64,000 nt of DNA from Orthonyx spaldingii (lineage: Eukaryota; Chordata; Aves; Passeriformes; Orthonychidae): contig VZTJ01003820.1 of the NCBI GenBank assembly GCA_013397795.1, forward strand, positions 407,802 to 471,801, in the 5' to 3' direction. Below the pieces are notes generated by a model that was given only the letters and a program-made list of their open reading frames with translations, was not told the origin of the DNA and did not search any database. Positions 38,850 through 53,163 of this stretch are shown here, in pieces. Position numbers and translations under genes: made by a program. Within the stretch, counting starts at the first letter, position 1, and every line of letters begins with the position of its first letter.

Positions 38850-41800
38850 AGTGTTTTACTAAGAAGATATTACTGCTTCACACAGTGAATATCATGGTGG
38901 CTTTTCCTAAGACAAGTGTAAAGGTAACTGTCATAATGTTATCTGCTTGCAAATGCAAAAATGTGCAGATTTAGAAAGTAATGACTGCACAGTAGCTACA
39001 GAAAAGATGGGGAGCTTGCAGATTGTAGGTTCTATTTCTATGCAAATAAACAAATCCCCGTGAATTCAAACAAGATCCTTCAGGTCCCACTGCCACAGCA
39101 GTGAACAGAGAGGATGAGGTGACATTCAGACTCTGAATGTGAGTTACGACTGAATCTTTAGTTGAAATCATTTAGTAATGATGCAGAACATGGAATGAAG
39201 TCAGAGACAGATGACCACATATGCCAAAAATTCAGAGAAGTGCAAAGGAGAAGAGACAGTCCAAGGAAGAAAACCTTTAAGTATTGCTGTAACTCTCTCT
39301 CTCCCAGTACAAATCACACAAGGCCATACACCAGCTCAGTTGCACCATTTCATGCATGGGGAGACTGGGCTTTGAGCAGCAGTGGATTTAATTCTTCCTC
39401 AGGTTTTAGAGATTACATTTACATGCTTCAGGCCTCAAGGTGTTTCCTGGAGCTACAGTGGCCTCGGTTTTGATAGACTTTCTTTTTTTTCTTATGTAGT
39501 CTTGTGCTATTCCATTAAGACTTAGTATAGAGTAAGAGTAAAAATAGCCTTCTTTTTTCAAAACAAGCTTCCAAGTTTAATAGCAAAAGCAAGAAATGGA
39601 AACTGTACTGCCATGCTCTAACTTCCTATAAATGTTCTTTAGAGAGTGCTTTTAGAATGCTTGGATAAACTTTAAAATAGTTCCATAAATATGAAAAAAA
39701 ACTTCACCTGATATTTTGAAAATAAAATATTGTGTTTTTACAGCTCTGTACTTCTTGATCTCAACCAGTAGCACACATATGAGGAAGAATATTTCACCAC
39801 CATTCAATGCTTTATTTTCATACCACCTGGGCTGACATACACTTCACTGAGCTTTGCACATAGGCAGCTGATTTTATCTATTGAGATTTACCCTTTCAAA
39901 CCCCTTTGTATCTCTGACTTTTTTTCTAATTAAAAAAAGAACCCCTAACCTCTACCAGCTATTCATTAATGTACAGCTTTAAAGACTACCCTTTCTTGAA
40001 ATGACACTGCAGATCATGGTCGATGGGTTATGGGTACTGAGAATGAATTTCATCAAGGGTTTCTCCTGCTAACTCTAAGAAAACAGCAAAACCTCTGCCT
40101 CAGTTTCTCCTTTCCAAAATTCTATAAACCTATTTTTTTACTGAATTATAAACAGATGTGATTAAATATTGCAAAGGCTCAGTTCTGTGAAAACATAAAG
40201 TCCCTATAAAAGTTTGATAAATATTCTCAATCCAATTCACGGGAACAGCCGTATTGCTAAGAGTTATGACCTAAATTTATATGAGATGAACAAGGTTTAC
40301 ATGGGTAATTTCTTCCATTAGACAGCAGAAGTAAATTCTTTTACAGGACATAAGGAAGCTTTCTGCAAAATATCATCACATCTGATATTTCTCCTCTGCT
40401 GCTGAAGGACATTCAAGTTTGTAGTGAATTTCTGCTTATATAAAGCAATGATAGGGCAGAAGAAGAGCCAAGATAATCAAAGAGGAAAAAAATAAAATCC
40501 AGTACTCATCATAATTCATGTATCTTTGGAATTGATTTGGGGTCCATTTTCTTTATACTTTTAGAATTAGAGCAAGTTGGTAGATCTGTTACATTCATTT
40601 AATTCTGCTGAAGTTAGCAAAACTGATGAAAGAAAAAATCAAGGTCAATGCATTCTTGGACAAATGCTACAAAGAAGAGAGATTACAGAATATGAGCAAT
40701 AACTGAGTTCTGCAGTTCTCAGGTCTCACCCAAAGGGTACTATCATAGCAAAGCTTGACTGAGAAATTTTGAATACTTCATACATAATACCTCACTGAAA
40801 ATACTTTAGCATAGGAAAAATCTTCATGCCTGCTAAAATTATAAAAGTCTTGATTTGCCATGAAGTACTATCTAAATCTTGTTAAGAATGCCAAGGTTCT
40901 TAGCACTTCACTTTAACTTGGAGAGAATGCACTGAGATAACAATGCCTTTAAAAACACGTAAACAAATGCAAGACCAAAAAACCAACCAGCTTAAAGGCA
41001 AATTTCAGAAGCTCTTCATGAAAGGATAATGAATTCCTTTCGATGTGGCTGTCTGGCTAGCACTTCTGTTACTGGTGCACTGCTTGGAGAAAGCAACAGA
41101 AAACACGATTGATGGTGCTCTATATGATTTGTATGAGGCAAATTTGCCTCCTTTTAACTCAGAGAAGATACTAGCAAATATATTGATTAGAATCTGAAAG
41201 AGCATTATTTCTACGTATCATGATCTTAATAGAATGCCAATTATAGTCTCTACATGCAGATTTTAACAGCACCTAATAATGCATGAACTTCACGTAATGT
41301 TATTAAATTCTGAAAGTATTTAACAGCATAACTTTTCATGCAATCTTATTGGAAAAGAATCTGTCTAGAAGAAACGTTGGGATTTATTGTGTTCTTTCAA
41401 ACTGTGATGAGAAAACATAGCAGTTTCCAATAACTGGAAATTTCATACCTGAGCAATTATAAACACATTCAGAAATAAGCAAAGAAACTTTTTTCATTCC
41501 CTCCTATGTTAGGGTTCCCTGAGTCTTGTTGATACGGTTCTGATCTTGTTAGGAATTCAGAGGGGTGGTACTTATTTATTTGTTGTATCATAGCATAGCT
41601 TATAGTTTTGTAAAAAAACACTTGATGTTATCTGCCTGCACTCACATTTCAATGCTGTCTCATAAGGTAGCCCAAATGCTAACAATTTGTTAAAAAGTAA
41701 TAAACTGTCAACAAAAACAACAGAAAAAAAAACCCCAAAACATGTAAGAACAAGTTGAAGGATTGTGACTGAAATGATATGAATTTGATCTTTTTCTTTC

Positions 41801-44800
41801 TAATTTTTCAGAAGCATTTAACAAACCTAATGGTTCAATATCATCTTCTAGCTGAGTTTCTCAGTTCACTGATGTGAATATCTTAAATCTTGAGTCTAAG
41901 TTTAGATGTCTTCCCAGCAAGCCTCAGCTAACTTTGCACTGAAACAGAACAGAAATAGTCATGTGATTCCTTAATGGCATCTCAGCTATGACAGTGACTA
42001 CTATGTTCTGCTGCAGGACAACCACAAACAGCATAAAAAGATTTCTTAAACTGATCCAGCTATATCCACAAGAGTGTAACTGTCTAAACCACTAGAAATT
42101 ATGCAGTCAATTAAAATCTACATATTAAAAAACCTAAGGAAATTCCCATGTGTTGCATTTTTGCCTCTCTGAAGAGTTCAGGCAAGAATTCTGTGATGTT
42201 TTTATAAATCATTATACATAACTATCATTCCATGGATTTTCCAGCAAACCGTTATTAATAAAACACATATAAAAAAAATCTATGAAATCACCTAGCCACA
42301 GATCTACCTTTCCCCGCTTTCCCACAGTGATATAGCATTAAAGTACTAAGCTTTGTTGATAGTTAAAGCTTTCCAAGGAAAAGACAGTGTTAACCTATTG
42401 GTCTTAGCTCTAAAATTTGGCAGTCACTTAAACCAGGTCAGAGAGAGTTGGAATTGTCAGCCCCCCTGTGCAAGAAGTCATTTCTGTATAAAAGTAACAC
42501 AGGCACATTTCCCCGCTCACCAGGGAAGTGGAGGGAAAAGCAAAGTAACTAGAGTATGTGTTTGATAGAAACAGTGGGGGGGGAGCAAAATGTTACATAT
42601 TTTCCATATGTTCAACTTTGAGAAATCACAGAAGGAATAGTACTGAGACATAAGTTTGCTTTGCACTTTTTTTAGACAGGTAAGCAAGGCAGACAGCAGA
42701 GAATGCTGGTGGTCATCTGGAGCGAACACATCCACCATCCAACACAATGTTTTTATGAACATAACTCAAAACAGATACTAGATGTCAAACTGTTCTGACA
42801 TCTACTATGTTCAGAATTTCTCTGGCTACCACCACATTTACTGGGGCGGCAGCAAATTAGACACAAAAATAAGAAGAAACCTCTGAATTCCTTTCAGAAT
42901 TTTAGGAATAAAATCTGTATTTAAAGGACACCTTGTTTTCTTCACCATCCACTGTATGCTAAGATATTCACAGGCTATACTGACAACAATGATTGAGAAA
43001 GTTTATGTTCTCACTCTCTTAATTCTGATTAAATTACTAGTTTTCAAGTTTCACATGGAAGTTCAAAGTATTTCCTCGATTATTGGCAGAACACATAAAG
43101 GAGTTTGCAACTCATTGTTAGACACAGTTCTGGAACATTTTAATTCAAATTTTCATCTAGATAAAAACCTTCTTTATATTCTTGCTAACTTCTCTGTACC
43201 TAAGATAGGCATGGTCAATTTGAGTTTCTATTAGTCCTTAGATCCCAACATCCACAGGAGGACTGAAAACTTGTTTTCTAATTGCAGGATTGGAATTCCG
43301 TTAGGAGGTCAATAGGCAGACAAAACAATTCACAAAGCACAAGCAATGTGTTCACATTGGATTGAAAGATAAGTTTCTACCTGTTGCTCCAATTTCCTTT
43401 CTCGTCTAGTACTTTCAGCAGAAGTACATAGGATGAGTCTGGTTGAGAAAGAATTACCTTCCCCATCGAAAAAAACCAACCAAACAAACAACACATTTCT
43501 CCACAAATCATAAATGCAAAATTATTTGCCATGGCAAGTAGTTTGAAATCTGTAACTCCACGCAGAGATTCTCTAGGCAGTGGCCTCAAACATTACTAGG
43601 CCTTCAAAGCAGCTCAGTAACAGGATTAATTAGTCCACCATTAATTAGTCCAACATTGGTTACGTCAAAGATTTGACAAGAACTTAAAATATTTCCTGTA
43701 CCAGCGAGCATCCTAATGTGCTTGTGGAGATGTGTTTTAGTTATCATTGGTCTTGGACATACCAGGAAACATACAGGTAGAGATATGGCAGGTTAAATCA
43801 GTTTCTTGGGGTCATGAATGGAATGAATTAACATTATTTAACTGCCTGAAGATATGTATCAGTTTCCTCTAAAACAAACAACTATCAAATTGTGCCCCAA
43901 AAAGCAAAACAAGACTCTTGGTATTCCAGCCAGTTGTTACATAATTGCATGAAGTTTCAGTTAAGGCACTTTATTAATAAGTGGAATCCTAATGCCTTTT
44001 TGATTTCAGCAACTTTGGGTTTAATCCTAGATTTAGAAGAGTCCACTTACTATTTCCTCCTGCTATCTAGATGAATTCTTCAAGTACGTGACTAAACTTC
44101 TGCTGCTTTTCGTTGAGAAAATGATGACAGTAGTTGTGCTTATTTCTGTCACATTAAAACCAAGGGAAGTATCAGTAAGCAGAGCTCATACACCTTGAAT
44201 TCTTTCCCATTGGCTTTAATGTGACCCCCCTTTCCTGTTTGACGTGTGTGGCTCTGGGAATTATTCACTGCACCCTAGGCACCTCAAGACATGATTTTGT
44301 TCATCATGATGAAACAAGGTCTGAGCATCTTCAAACTAACTCCATCCTCACTAATCTACTGAATAAAATTTACCTTCTCTGTGATGAAATTTGAGACAGC
44401 AGTGAGACTAGATCAGTGTTAAACAATGTTTCTATGCTGGGTGGGGCAGTAAGTGGAAGTAGCAGATCATGGAAAACCAACATGACATCCTTTGCCGTGG
44501 TTACATCCATCAGCTATCACCTGCCACCAGGCAATATTCCTCACTTCAGCAGGAGCCCAGTGTGGTCAGACAAGATAGAGACCATCATACTACAAAAACA
44601 AAGAATATATTTGTATTCATACCTTTCATTTTCATTTCAGCCACCATCAGATTCATTTTCTACCTGCACCTTGTGAAAAAGTTTTTAGACGAATTCTTTC
44701 TTAAGTATTTGTTTCTTTCAAACATGTTGCTTACATATTTGAATCTCACAAAGTAAGATTTTCTGAACCTTCCAAAATTGCAAATAGTGCAAAATGTGAC

Positions 44801-47800
44801 TGATTGTTCCCTAATGGTATTCCCCTACGGTATTTTTCTTGACTCCCAGTTATATTTTGCATTTTCACTTAAAAAATTGTAAATGATGAATCTTGCCTAA
44901 CAGAGATTCCCTTCCACTGTATGGGACAAGCCCACCAGCTCAGCAAAACCAAGAAGGAAAATATTTTTTAACTGAATATTTACATTTCATTTGAATGACC
45001 TCTAGATGCGGGTTATCTTGTTTTCTTAAAGATTTAGGTATTTCTGATAACATCAAAGAGTCAGCTATGATCACAGCAGCACCAAAACCGCTGAACTGTA
45101 GACTACTAAGGAAATAATAATAAGCAGACATAGAAATTATATTGTTATATCACAGTTTGCTGTCCTTATTAGCTTCTTTAATGCTAAGTTTTTTAGAAAA
45201 CGGTTTTTGTATGTACTGTAAATATTTCAAGGAGAAATACTAGAACTTCAGAAATGTATTTCAAAATATATTAATGCATTAATATTTCTAAATAATAAAA
45301 TAGATGGAAACATATCCAATATACAGTAACTGCATATTTTCATACTTCTGTTTATGTAGGTTTTTTCCATTTTTTTGGTATACAAACATAAAAACAATAA
45401 AATAATGTCAGCAGATATACTGGAGAGAGGAAAAGGTTTTACAAGATCTAATTCCACCCCTTACTATCACCCACAAACAAAGTACTGCCACCTTGTGTAC
45501 ATAAATTAGACATTTGTGAGTCTAAACCAGTCCATAAAACAATGCTAGTTTTCTCCTAGGAACTCCCACAACTGTGAATACAACATTTTGTTTGATGGGC
45601 ATGGTTGTTGTCACACTCTGATTACAGCACAAAGAGGTGCAACTGACATAAAAAGCTGACAATAAATGTTTCTTAGAATACTCCTCATTATTCATCAGAA
45701 GTAATCAACTTCAAATATATACGGCTTTCAGTCATTCTGACTCAGACATACTATAGGATATAACAATGATTAGAAGTAGTGTGCATTTTCTATACACAGC
45801 TCACCTTCATTTCAAGTTCAGATAATTAGCTATTATCAATTACTCAACAGTCATTGTTTAAAAAAAGGTAGCTCTGCTTTTAAAGTGCATTTTAATGAAT
45901 CTTATTTTGGATATAAATAGCAGTTGCTAATTGATAAATTAGAAGAACAGCACTTCACTGAAATGGATGCAACACAAAAGGCATCTTAAAATAATCCATA
46001 AACCTTTGTTATTGTAATATGCTGTTAGAACAACAATCCACTCTTTAGCATGATACAAGAAACTGAGATCATGCTAAGCACTTGCAAGTGAGACAGATCT
46101 AACTGAAACGCAGGTAACTCTTCAGTTGAATTCAGATTTGAAAACCTTTCTGTCCTTTAATAACTTTGTTAGTGTGGGAATCAAGAAACAGCCATAATTC
46201 TTGCCCACCAGTTGGCATCAATAATTACCATCAACTCCCAACAGATTATTCTGAACCACGCTCACTCTGTTTCAGTATAAGAAATTATGAAAACACTGTC
46301 TGTCCCTGCAAAAAATACAACAGTGATCACAGTAATCTCAGATCTTGGTTTCTTGCGTGCCTCTCTTGTGCCTCTCAACTGAACACAAAAAAATTTTTCT
46401 CTTTTCCCCTTAGCCAGTTTCTTTTTACCAGTGGTAACCTGGTGATTTCTAAAATGTCTCTACTTTTCAGTGTGGCTTGTCTTTGTGAGAAATGCTTGGA
46501 CAAAGTGGATAACTTTGCCTTCACTGCCACCCTCTGGGCTTCTTACTTCAAAAATAAGACTTGGAGACGTGGCATAAAGATTTCAGGATGGTTTGACACA
46601 CACTGTCTTGCACATACTTATTAACTATAGTACTGCTTACTTACATAGCACCTTTCTCCTCCAAAAAGATCTCTGTCAAATGGCTGTACAGGTCTGTTGG
46701 TTACATTGCAGCACAAATTTAAAACCAAGAGGAGTTAGAAACATTTAAAGCCTAGAAATAAAGATAAGCCTATACTATTACAAAATAATTATATAATCTA
46801 AATTTTCACAACTGATTTATGACTGCAGATGAAGACACGTTCTATTACACTAAGAGTTTACTATTTACATTCTTATTGGAGTTACAAGTATAAAACCCTC
46901 ATGGAAAATCTGACCTCCACATTTTTATTTTACCAAGTTACACAGTTTTACCACCATAGGTTTCTGTACTAAATATATGCTTACGATACTGTTTGTCATA
47001 CACCTGAGAACCTTAAGTGGTTTTTTGTTTGATTGGTTTTGTGTTTGGGGTGTTTTTTACATAAGAACAAAGAGGCAGGGTTTTGTAAAAAGGAGCCCTC
47101 ACAGACTTGGGTTGCAGTACAGAACAGCTCTTGAGATGGAACTCAGTGTCTGCATCCATTTTCTCTAGTTGTCTTAGATAATCACTGTGTGCTGCAGCAC
47201 ATCCCCTGACAACAAGGAAGGCAATTAAATCCCTACAAATGTGGCTGCAGCCTGAGATGGTTTGGAAGGGTTGGCAGGTAGGAGCTCCAGCTGACTGAAG
47301 AGCTGGAATAGGATACTACTTATTCTCTTTTTGCCTTCTTAACCATGGTCTTCCTTCCCCTCCAGGGTCCACTATGTCAACTTACACTCAAAATAATTTT
47401 CATTTGTACTCATCCAGACTAATTTTGTTTAACGTGTGAAATGACAAGTTAGGAGTTTGAAGGTTACTAGGGGTGAAAATAGCGATGTTTGTCAAACACA
47501 GTGGAAAAATAATTTTCATGTTATGTTCACATAGTGAGAGTTTTTGATTTCCTACACAATTTGAAAAACTTCTTTAGCCAAGTAAGTCTATTAGAAAGAG
47601 ACATAAAATATGAATTTATATCTACAATCAATTAAAGGAAAAGCTAGGCAGCTGGGTAACATGTAAAGTATTAAAGTTTTTCTCAAGAAATTCTTCAAGT
47701 ACTGAAGTCACAGGGGAAAAAACCAATGCTTTTCAAACATCTAAGAACTTTTAAAGTATGTTTTTCCTCTTACCATAATAAAATAATTAGAAGAACAAAA

Positions 47801-48281
47801 ATCAATATACTCCCTCTAAATTTTGTTTATGCCTTGCATAAAATGATTCAGCAAACCAGCAAAACCCCACTCACTCAAATAACTCTTCATAGGCCTCTCA
47901 ACTCAACAAGTTCAAGGAAGGCAGAAGTGGTCACTAATCTTTACAAGCACCCAAGTTAGAGTCAAAGGCATATAAAGATCCTTAATAAGCTGTTCCTAAG
48001 GATTCTCAAATACTTCAGCAGTGGTCTTTGAAGACAATCACAATAATGCAATTAACAACTTATTATTATACGTTGTAATCCCCTACAAATGCACACTCAA
48101 ATACTGGCATCCAAAAGGAAAAAAAATGGATGAAAACAAATAATTTGTTTTTTCTTTCACAAAAAAGAAACTAAGAGGAGAGATATAATTCATGAAAAGC
48201 TTCCAAAACTGCAGAACTAGGTAAGCAAAACAGTGTAATACATTAATCAAGTGAGAAAAAAAAAAAAAAAAAAAAGTAAAA
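38850..48281. other. Intronic AT-rich sequence
   Basis: No exon, RNA gene or transposon recognised. About 40.99-41.35 kb is repeat-free and of higher complexity, a possible conserved noncoding element. A small imperfect tandem (AATTAGTCCAC and AATTAGTCCAA) lies near 43.63 kb. Confidence 0.5.
48256..48275. repeat. A20 homopolymer
   Basis: Twenty consecutive A residues lie six bases before an assembly gap and probably caused the break in read coverage. Confidence 0.9.
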
Positions 48282-48316
48282 NNNNNNNNNNNNNNNNNNN
48301 NNNNNNNNNNNNNNNN
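48282..48316. other. Assembly gap (35 N)
   Basis: Thirty-five undetermined bases. A minus-strand open frame running through them contains only unknown residues there and is not credible. Confidence 0.99.
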
Positions 48317-51300
48317 AGAAGTAAAAAAGACTAAGACATCAGGAAAAAGTGCATTTCCTAGTATAAAAATAAATGAACTAGATAAAGTTTTACATAGGAA
48401 AAAACATTTGAGGAAAATAATGTTTAAAAAAATGCCTTTGGAAACAATGCTATTAGAAATCAAAAATAAAACTCAGTCTTTTAACTTATGTATTGAATCT
48501 ACCAGTCAACAATCCAGATGGTTATACTGGATCTTACGGCTGCTGGAAAAATGCAATTGCGTAAAAGTATTGTCAATGTAGATTTTCCCCTGCAATTATG
48601 TATTACATGTATATATTTCCCAAACATACTGTAAGGCTTTATTAAAGACTTCAGGGTTATTTTAAAGACTTTATATAGGGCAAAAAAAGCTGCACATGAT
48701 TCTGCCTCAGCTTGTTACATTAAGCATAAATACAATTAAAAAAAGATAAAGCACCCCCAAACCCACTATATATAATTCCAGATAGAAAAAAGAGAAAATA
48801 TTCTACCTTTAGGGAATAATGAAAATGGATTTACAGTTATCATAAAGAAAGTGTTACAAGTTAGATACCTTGAAAATAATAATAATAAAAAAAAAAAAAC
48901 CAAGACTTTTTAATGTTGAATGAATAACACTGTTAATACAGTAACAGCTCATGTTTTTAGAGAACAGTTTGAGCTGAGCATTAACTTTAATATCTATGTC
49001 TGTACACGTGACTACATTTGCAAATAGACACACAGCTTCCCAAGCATCTTGATGAATAAAGGCCAGACAAATATATTTGACAACGTAGGTTCATTAAATA
49101 TTGAATTTTTTATTGAAAATGTAAGTTGCTACACAGTCAAATGGAAGAATTCATCAGATATGACAAGGAGCCAAAAAGAGAGGAATGTGCACAAATGAGA
49201 TGCAGAACTAAGTTTATCTGAAGAATTTTACATGAATTTGCCTTCCTTTGGTATTAATCTACAAACAAGAGGCAGGCAGACAGACTTTACATTTCAGTTT
49301 GAAACACAAAAAATTGCAGAAAACTGTCGCATAATAGCACCCTGAGTGGGTTTTTACCATCATTCAGTTAAAAAGTAAGATCTCCTGCTAGCCCTCCAGA
49401 AAGATGTCTCAACACTTTCTCAAGCCTTTCACGCTGACACTCATGTTTCAGAAAACTCCAGCAGCAATCAGTGGTCGGGAAAGCAGATGAAATCCTGAAT
49501 CTTAAAACATCCAATAGGAATGCAGGACACAGAATAAAATCAGTCCAGTTTTCCAGAATAGGTGGGAAGTTCAAAATAAATGATAGAGGCTGCTATGTGT
49601 AGCAGATCAAAGGGCTTCAAGCCATGAAGTAGAGGTTGCCTGCTCCAGATAACCCTTGCATGGAAGGATGATTATCCTTTAAAATCCTCAGGAAAAGTCA
49701 GTAAAAATCAAGATTCCCAATGAACCTCAGCACATAATGTATCATACATTCAGACATGTGCCAGCGCCAATAATAGTTTACTGCAGAAATAAATACAGCA
49801 AATATTATTTGCCTTCTGCATACGGCTTTTTTTTTTTTTCTTTTTTTAAATCACAGCCTCTTAACATCAGTTCATTTGTTTCATATAGGAAAAATACATA
49901 CTCTTTGCTCTTTCTGCAACAAAAACATCAATGCAATTCCTTTTAAGTGTATTGAAAGCAGATGCTTCAGCTGTCTGGCTTTTATAACTAAGATAAAATA
50001 TGTTGCCTTATGTATAAAAATAGGAATATTTTTAACAGTACCATTATTTGCCAGTTGAACTAAATAGAAAACCTCTTGACAGCAGCAGCTTAAGAGAATT
50101 AAAGATAATTCAGCTTACAATGCCAAATAGGGGAACACTCCTGAGCCACTTTTCATGAATTTCTGATATCATAAAAATATCCTTATATTTACCAGTACAG
50201 TGGCTATTGTCAGAAATCAGGAATGCTCTTTTCCAGTGGAAAGAAGAATGAATAAACCCTCATATAAGTACTGTCTCAAACTGTATTTAAGAATGGCTTT
50301 CATTAGAGAAAGCCATATAAAAGAAGTCAAGGACTATTGGAGAAATCTATTATTCTAAGGAGATCCATTTTGCCTGAAGTTGGATATTGAAAACATCTTG
50401 TTTTCAGTATTTCATGGTAAACCCATAGAAACATCATAAGTTTCAAACAGTTCAGGGTACATGAAAAAGCATTACCTGAAAAAAAGTGGGGTATCCATCT
50501 ACAAATGTTTACTTTCATATATTTTCTTTCAGGGCTGTTGGAGATTTACAGCTATATTGAGCTTTGTGTTTCAAATAAGACATTTTACTTTAGTCAGAAC
50601 ACTCCTAGAAAACTAAAAATTACTCCTGACATCTTGTCAAAAATATTTGCAGCAGTATTTTGTCACAGATTTTCAGCAAGAAACAGATTTTTCCCTTCAT
50701 CCATCTATTATGCATGTGTTTTGGTTCTAACCATATAAATTTCTTTTCAACATCACAGAAAGAATGGACACAACTCCAACTTTTACTCCCACACTCAACT
50801 CTTGTGTTATGTTGCATACTCTGATGCAAAGATCCTTTGGCATATGATTTGGGGCATATATCCTATGCATATCTCCCTATTTTCTTCCTTTTTTTAAGTG
50901 GCTTTTTTCAGTTTCATTCCAAACCTTTTTTTTCTTTTCATTACCAGAAAGGACAATAATGCCTCCAGCCACAGCCAGCTCAGAAAGGGTAGAAGTTATC
51001 CACCTAGAAACCCAGGGTAGGGCAACCCATAAGGTACCGAGACAGCTGCTGTATGTATCCAGGTATTACATGTACCAGCACCAATTATCTTGGGTACCAT
51101 CCAAAATAATAACATCTAGACAGGAATATGGGACTAAACTGAAGGCCACTGAAGACACAGTAGAATTAACCAATACAAAATACATCCAAACACAATCAGA
51201 ATCTATGTTGCAAAGAAAGGACTCTAGACCTTCATCTAGAGACCTCAGTCTGTTTACAAACCATGCTAGAAAATGCAGCATCCTGGATTAATATCTCCTT

Positions 51301-52589
51301 CCATCAGGGCTAACGGGTCCCCAGTCTACAAATAATTTGAATGTCATTCTTTTACTTTTTTATCTATTTGGCCATTCCAACGAGTTATAAACATCCAAAA
51401 AACCAGTGGCTCTTTCCAGTTTTTGATCAGCACACTACTGAGCCTGCTGTATTCTTTTCTTCTCACCTTATCACTTGGCTGTTTGGCCTTTCTTAAACAA
51501 GCTCTGGAAGAAGCTATTCAGTTCCATGATTCTATGATATAAAGTGGGTTAGAGTAGAAAGATGAGGAAGATAACTGCTGACAAGTCTTCCTGACAGACA
51601 AATAAAAAAGAGAATTCCACAATTTGACCTCCAGGGCCTTGTGGATTTACTCTATTGCTGGTTCAGATTCATGATGAATGACAGAGAAGTTTCTTCTGCC
51701 CAAGTGAAAAAAAATATACAGTTCATCCAGCTTCATATTGGGATGAGTAAACTGTTTTCTATACTCTAATTTGCTGGAACCTAAAGAACAATTAAGTGGC
51801 TCTTTCCACAGAGGAATACAGAAAACCATCCATTAACAACTCCGACAAAAGCCATCAAATGTTCAGCTCCTACATGAGGAGGAGAAACTGTTTTCTTCTT
51901 TCATGAGTCTTGGACAACCTACAGAAATCCTTAACAGTGCAGTCAAAAACCTCAGGTCTGTCAACGACCTTGACTTAGAAGTCTGAAGAATAAAGCTTAT
52001 CAGGAAACCAGTAAGACTGCTTACAAAGAAATTTTGAACATGTCCAAATCATAGCTGCAATTATTCAAGACAAAAATAAATTTAAAAGCCTCTAAATACC
52101 AGACAATGAAAAGTACATTACCATCTTAACAGATAATTGCAAGAATAAAAACTTATCAGAACAAAATGGTCACAGTCCAGATGAAACATTCTTTCTGCAA
52201 AATACAGCATATTCACTGCCAAAGGAACAGAGAAACAATCAATTTACAGGTTCTTCCCCTTTAGCAACTCCCCTAAATGCCAGTTGTACAAGTGAGTCTG
52301 GATTTGAAAGCTACCTCAACTCTTTGCACCCAAGCTCCTTGTGCTCCCAAAGACCGTAGGTGTCAACTGTAAATCTGTTCCTTTGAAAAAACATAACATG
52401 AATAATAGTAAAATATTCAGGGTTAGGAATGGAAATATTTTGAAAACAACATTAAAAGACAAGCCATGTAAGCCAGCAAGAACGTCATGTAGTTTAACAC
52501 ACTGAAATGCTCCTAGCCTGTCCTTGATGCCAATTTACTGTTAAAATCTGCCTCTGGAGGAGGGGTTACTGAGGTTGTTGTTAATAACA
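48317..52589. other. Intronic AT-rich sequence between gap and LTR
   Basis: No exon or long transposon recognised. An AAT/A-rich run lies near 48.88-48.90 kb and a T-rich run near 49.83-49.85 kb. A CR1-like terminal octamer occurs near 51.53 kb without enough flanking similarity to call an element. Confidence 0.5.
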
Positions 52590-52820
52590 GATCCCTTGGG
52601 GTGGAATAGAGTGAAAGGACACTGAGCAGTGGTGTGTTGTGAATTTAGCACTGGAATCATACAGATAACACAGTGATGTTTCAGTTGTTGCTGAATTGTG
52701 CTTACCACATGTCAAGCTCTGCCGTGTGGAGGTGCACAACGAGCTGGTTGGGAGCAAGGCCAGGAGAGCTGACCCAAAATGGCCAAAGGGATGTTCCACA
52801 GCACAGAATGTCCTGCCCAG

Positions 52821-52828
52821 TACATAAA
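52821..52828 (+). promoter_or_regulatory. TATA-like box of the solo LTR
   Basis: TACATAAA stands where intact relatives carry TATATAAA, at the expected place between the upstream part of the LTR and the ATTAAA signal. It has one change from the usual box; activity is unknown. Confidence 0.5.
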
Positions 52829-52997
52829 CCAGGGGAACTTGACCACGAAGGGCCCAGCACTGCTGGGGGAAGGGCTGGGCATGAGTCAGTGGGTGGTGAA
52901 CAATGGCATCGTGCTTCACTTCTTTCTCTTATTTTGTTGTCTCTCTTTTCATTACAACAGGAATAACAGAACAGCAGGAAGAGTAGTGCTGTAAAAC

Positions 52998-53015
52998 ACT
53001 ACTACTACTACTACT
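52998..53015. repeat. ACT trinucleotide microsatellite inside the LTR
   Basis: Six consecutive ACT units. Relatives of this LTR usually carry a trinucleotide or TTA-type run at this place, so it is part of the element. Confidence 0.8.
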
Positions 53016-53035
53016 ATTGCTATTTTATTTCAGTT

Positions 53036-53041
53036 ATTAAA
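53036..53041 (+). promoter_or_regulatory. Polyadenylation signal of the solo LTR
   Basis: ATTAAA lies upstream of the terminal conserved segment, the usual position of the retroviral polyadenylation signal in this LTR type. Confidence 0.55.
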
Positions 53042-53163
53042 CTGTTCTTATCTCAACCTCCGGGTTTTGCCTTCTTTCTGATTCTCCTCCCCATCCCATG
53101 GTGGGAGTAGGTGGGGGTGCAAGCTGCATGGTACTCAGTTGCTGACTGGAGTTAAGCCATGAC

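Larger units (their letters stand above)
52590..53163 (+). mobile_element. Solo LTR of an avian endogenous retrovirus
   Basis: Landmarks run in the order of an LTR common in bird genomes: GATAACACA-like start region, GCTGACCCAAAATGGCCAAA, a TATA-like TACATAAA (52821-52828), GGTGGTGAACAATGGCATCG, an ACT simple repeat, ATTAAA (53036-53041) as polyadenylation signal, TTATCTCAACCTCCGGGTTT, and an end at GTTAAGCCATGAC. No gag, pol or env-like sequence flanks it and no second LTR is present, so it is a solo LTR left by recombination. The 5' boundary is approximate because the first bases are degraded. It is antisense to FBXL17. The family is recognised from memory of the consensus; I do not assign a database name. 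Confidence 0.85.

Noticed and set aside
40090..40125. CTGCCTCAGTTTCTCC, reminiscent of a MIR core
   Set aside because: Too short, with no supporting flanks.
46166..46624. Longest open frame outside repeats, about 152 codons, plus strand
   Set aside because: It opens with TTG rather than ATG, has no recognisable domain and lies within intron. A frame of this length is plausible by chance in 64 kb over six frames.
48083..48463. Minus-strand open frame of 126 codons
   Set aside because: It runs through the N gap and a poly-A run, so its continuity is artificial.
51500..51541. Possible CR1 3' tail ending CCATGATTCTATGAT
   Set aside because: Only the terminal repeat word matches; the preceding 100 bases show no convincing CR1 similarity.
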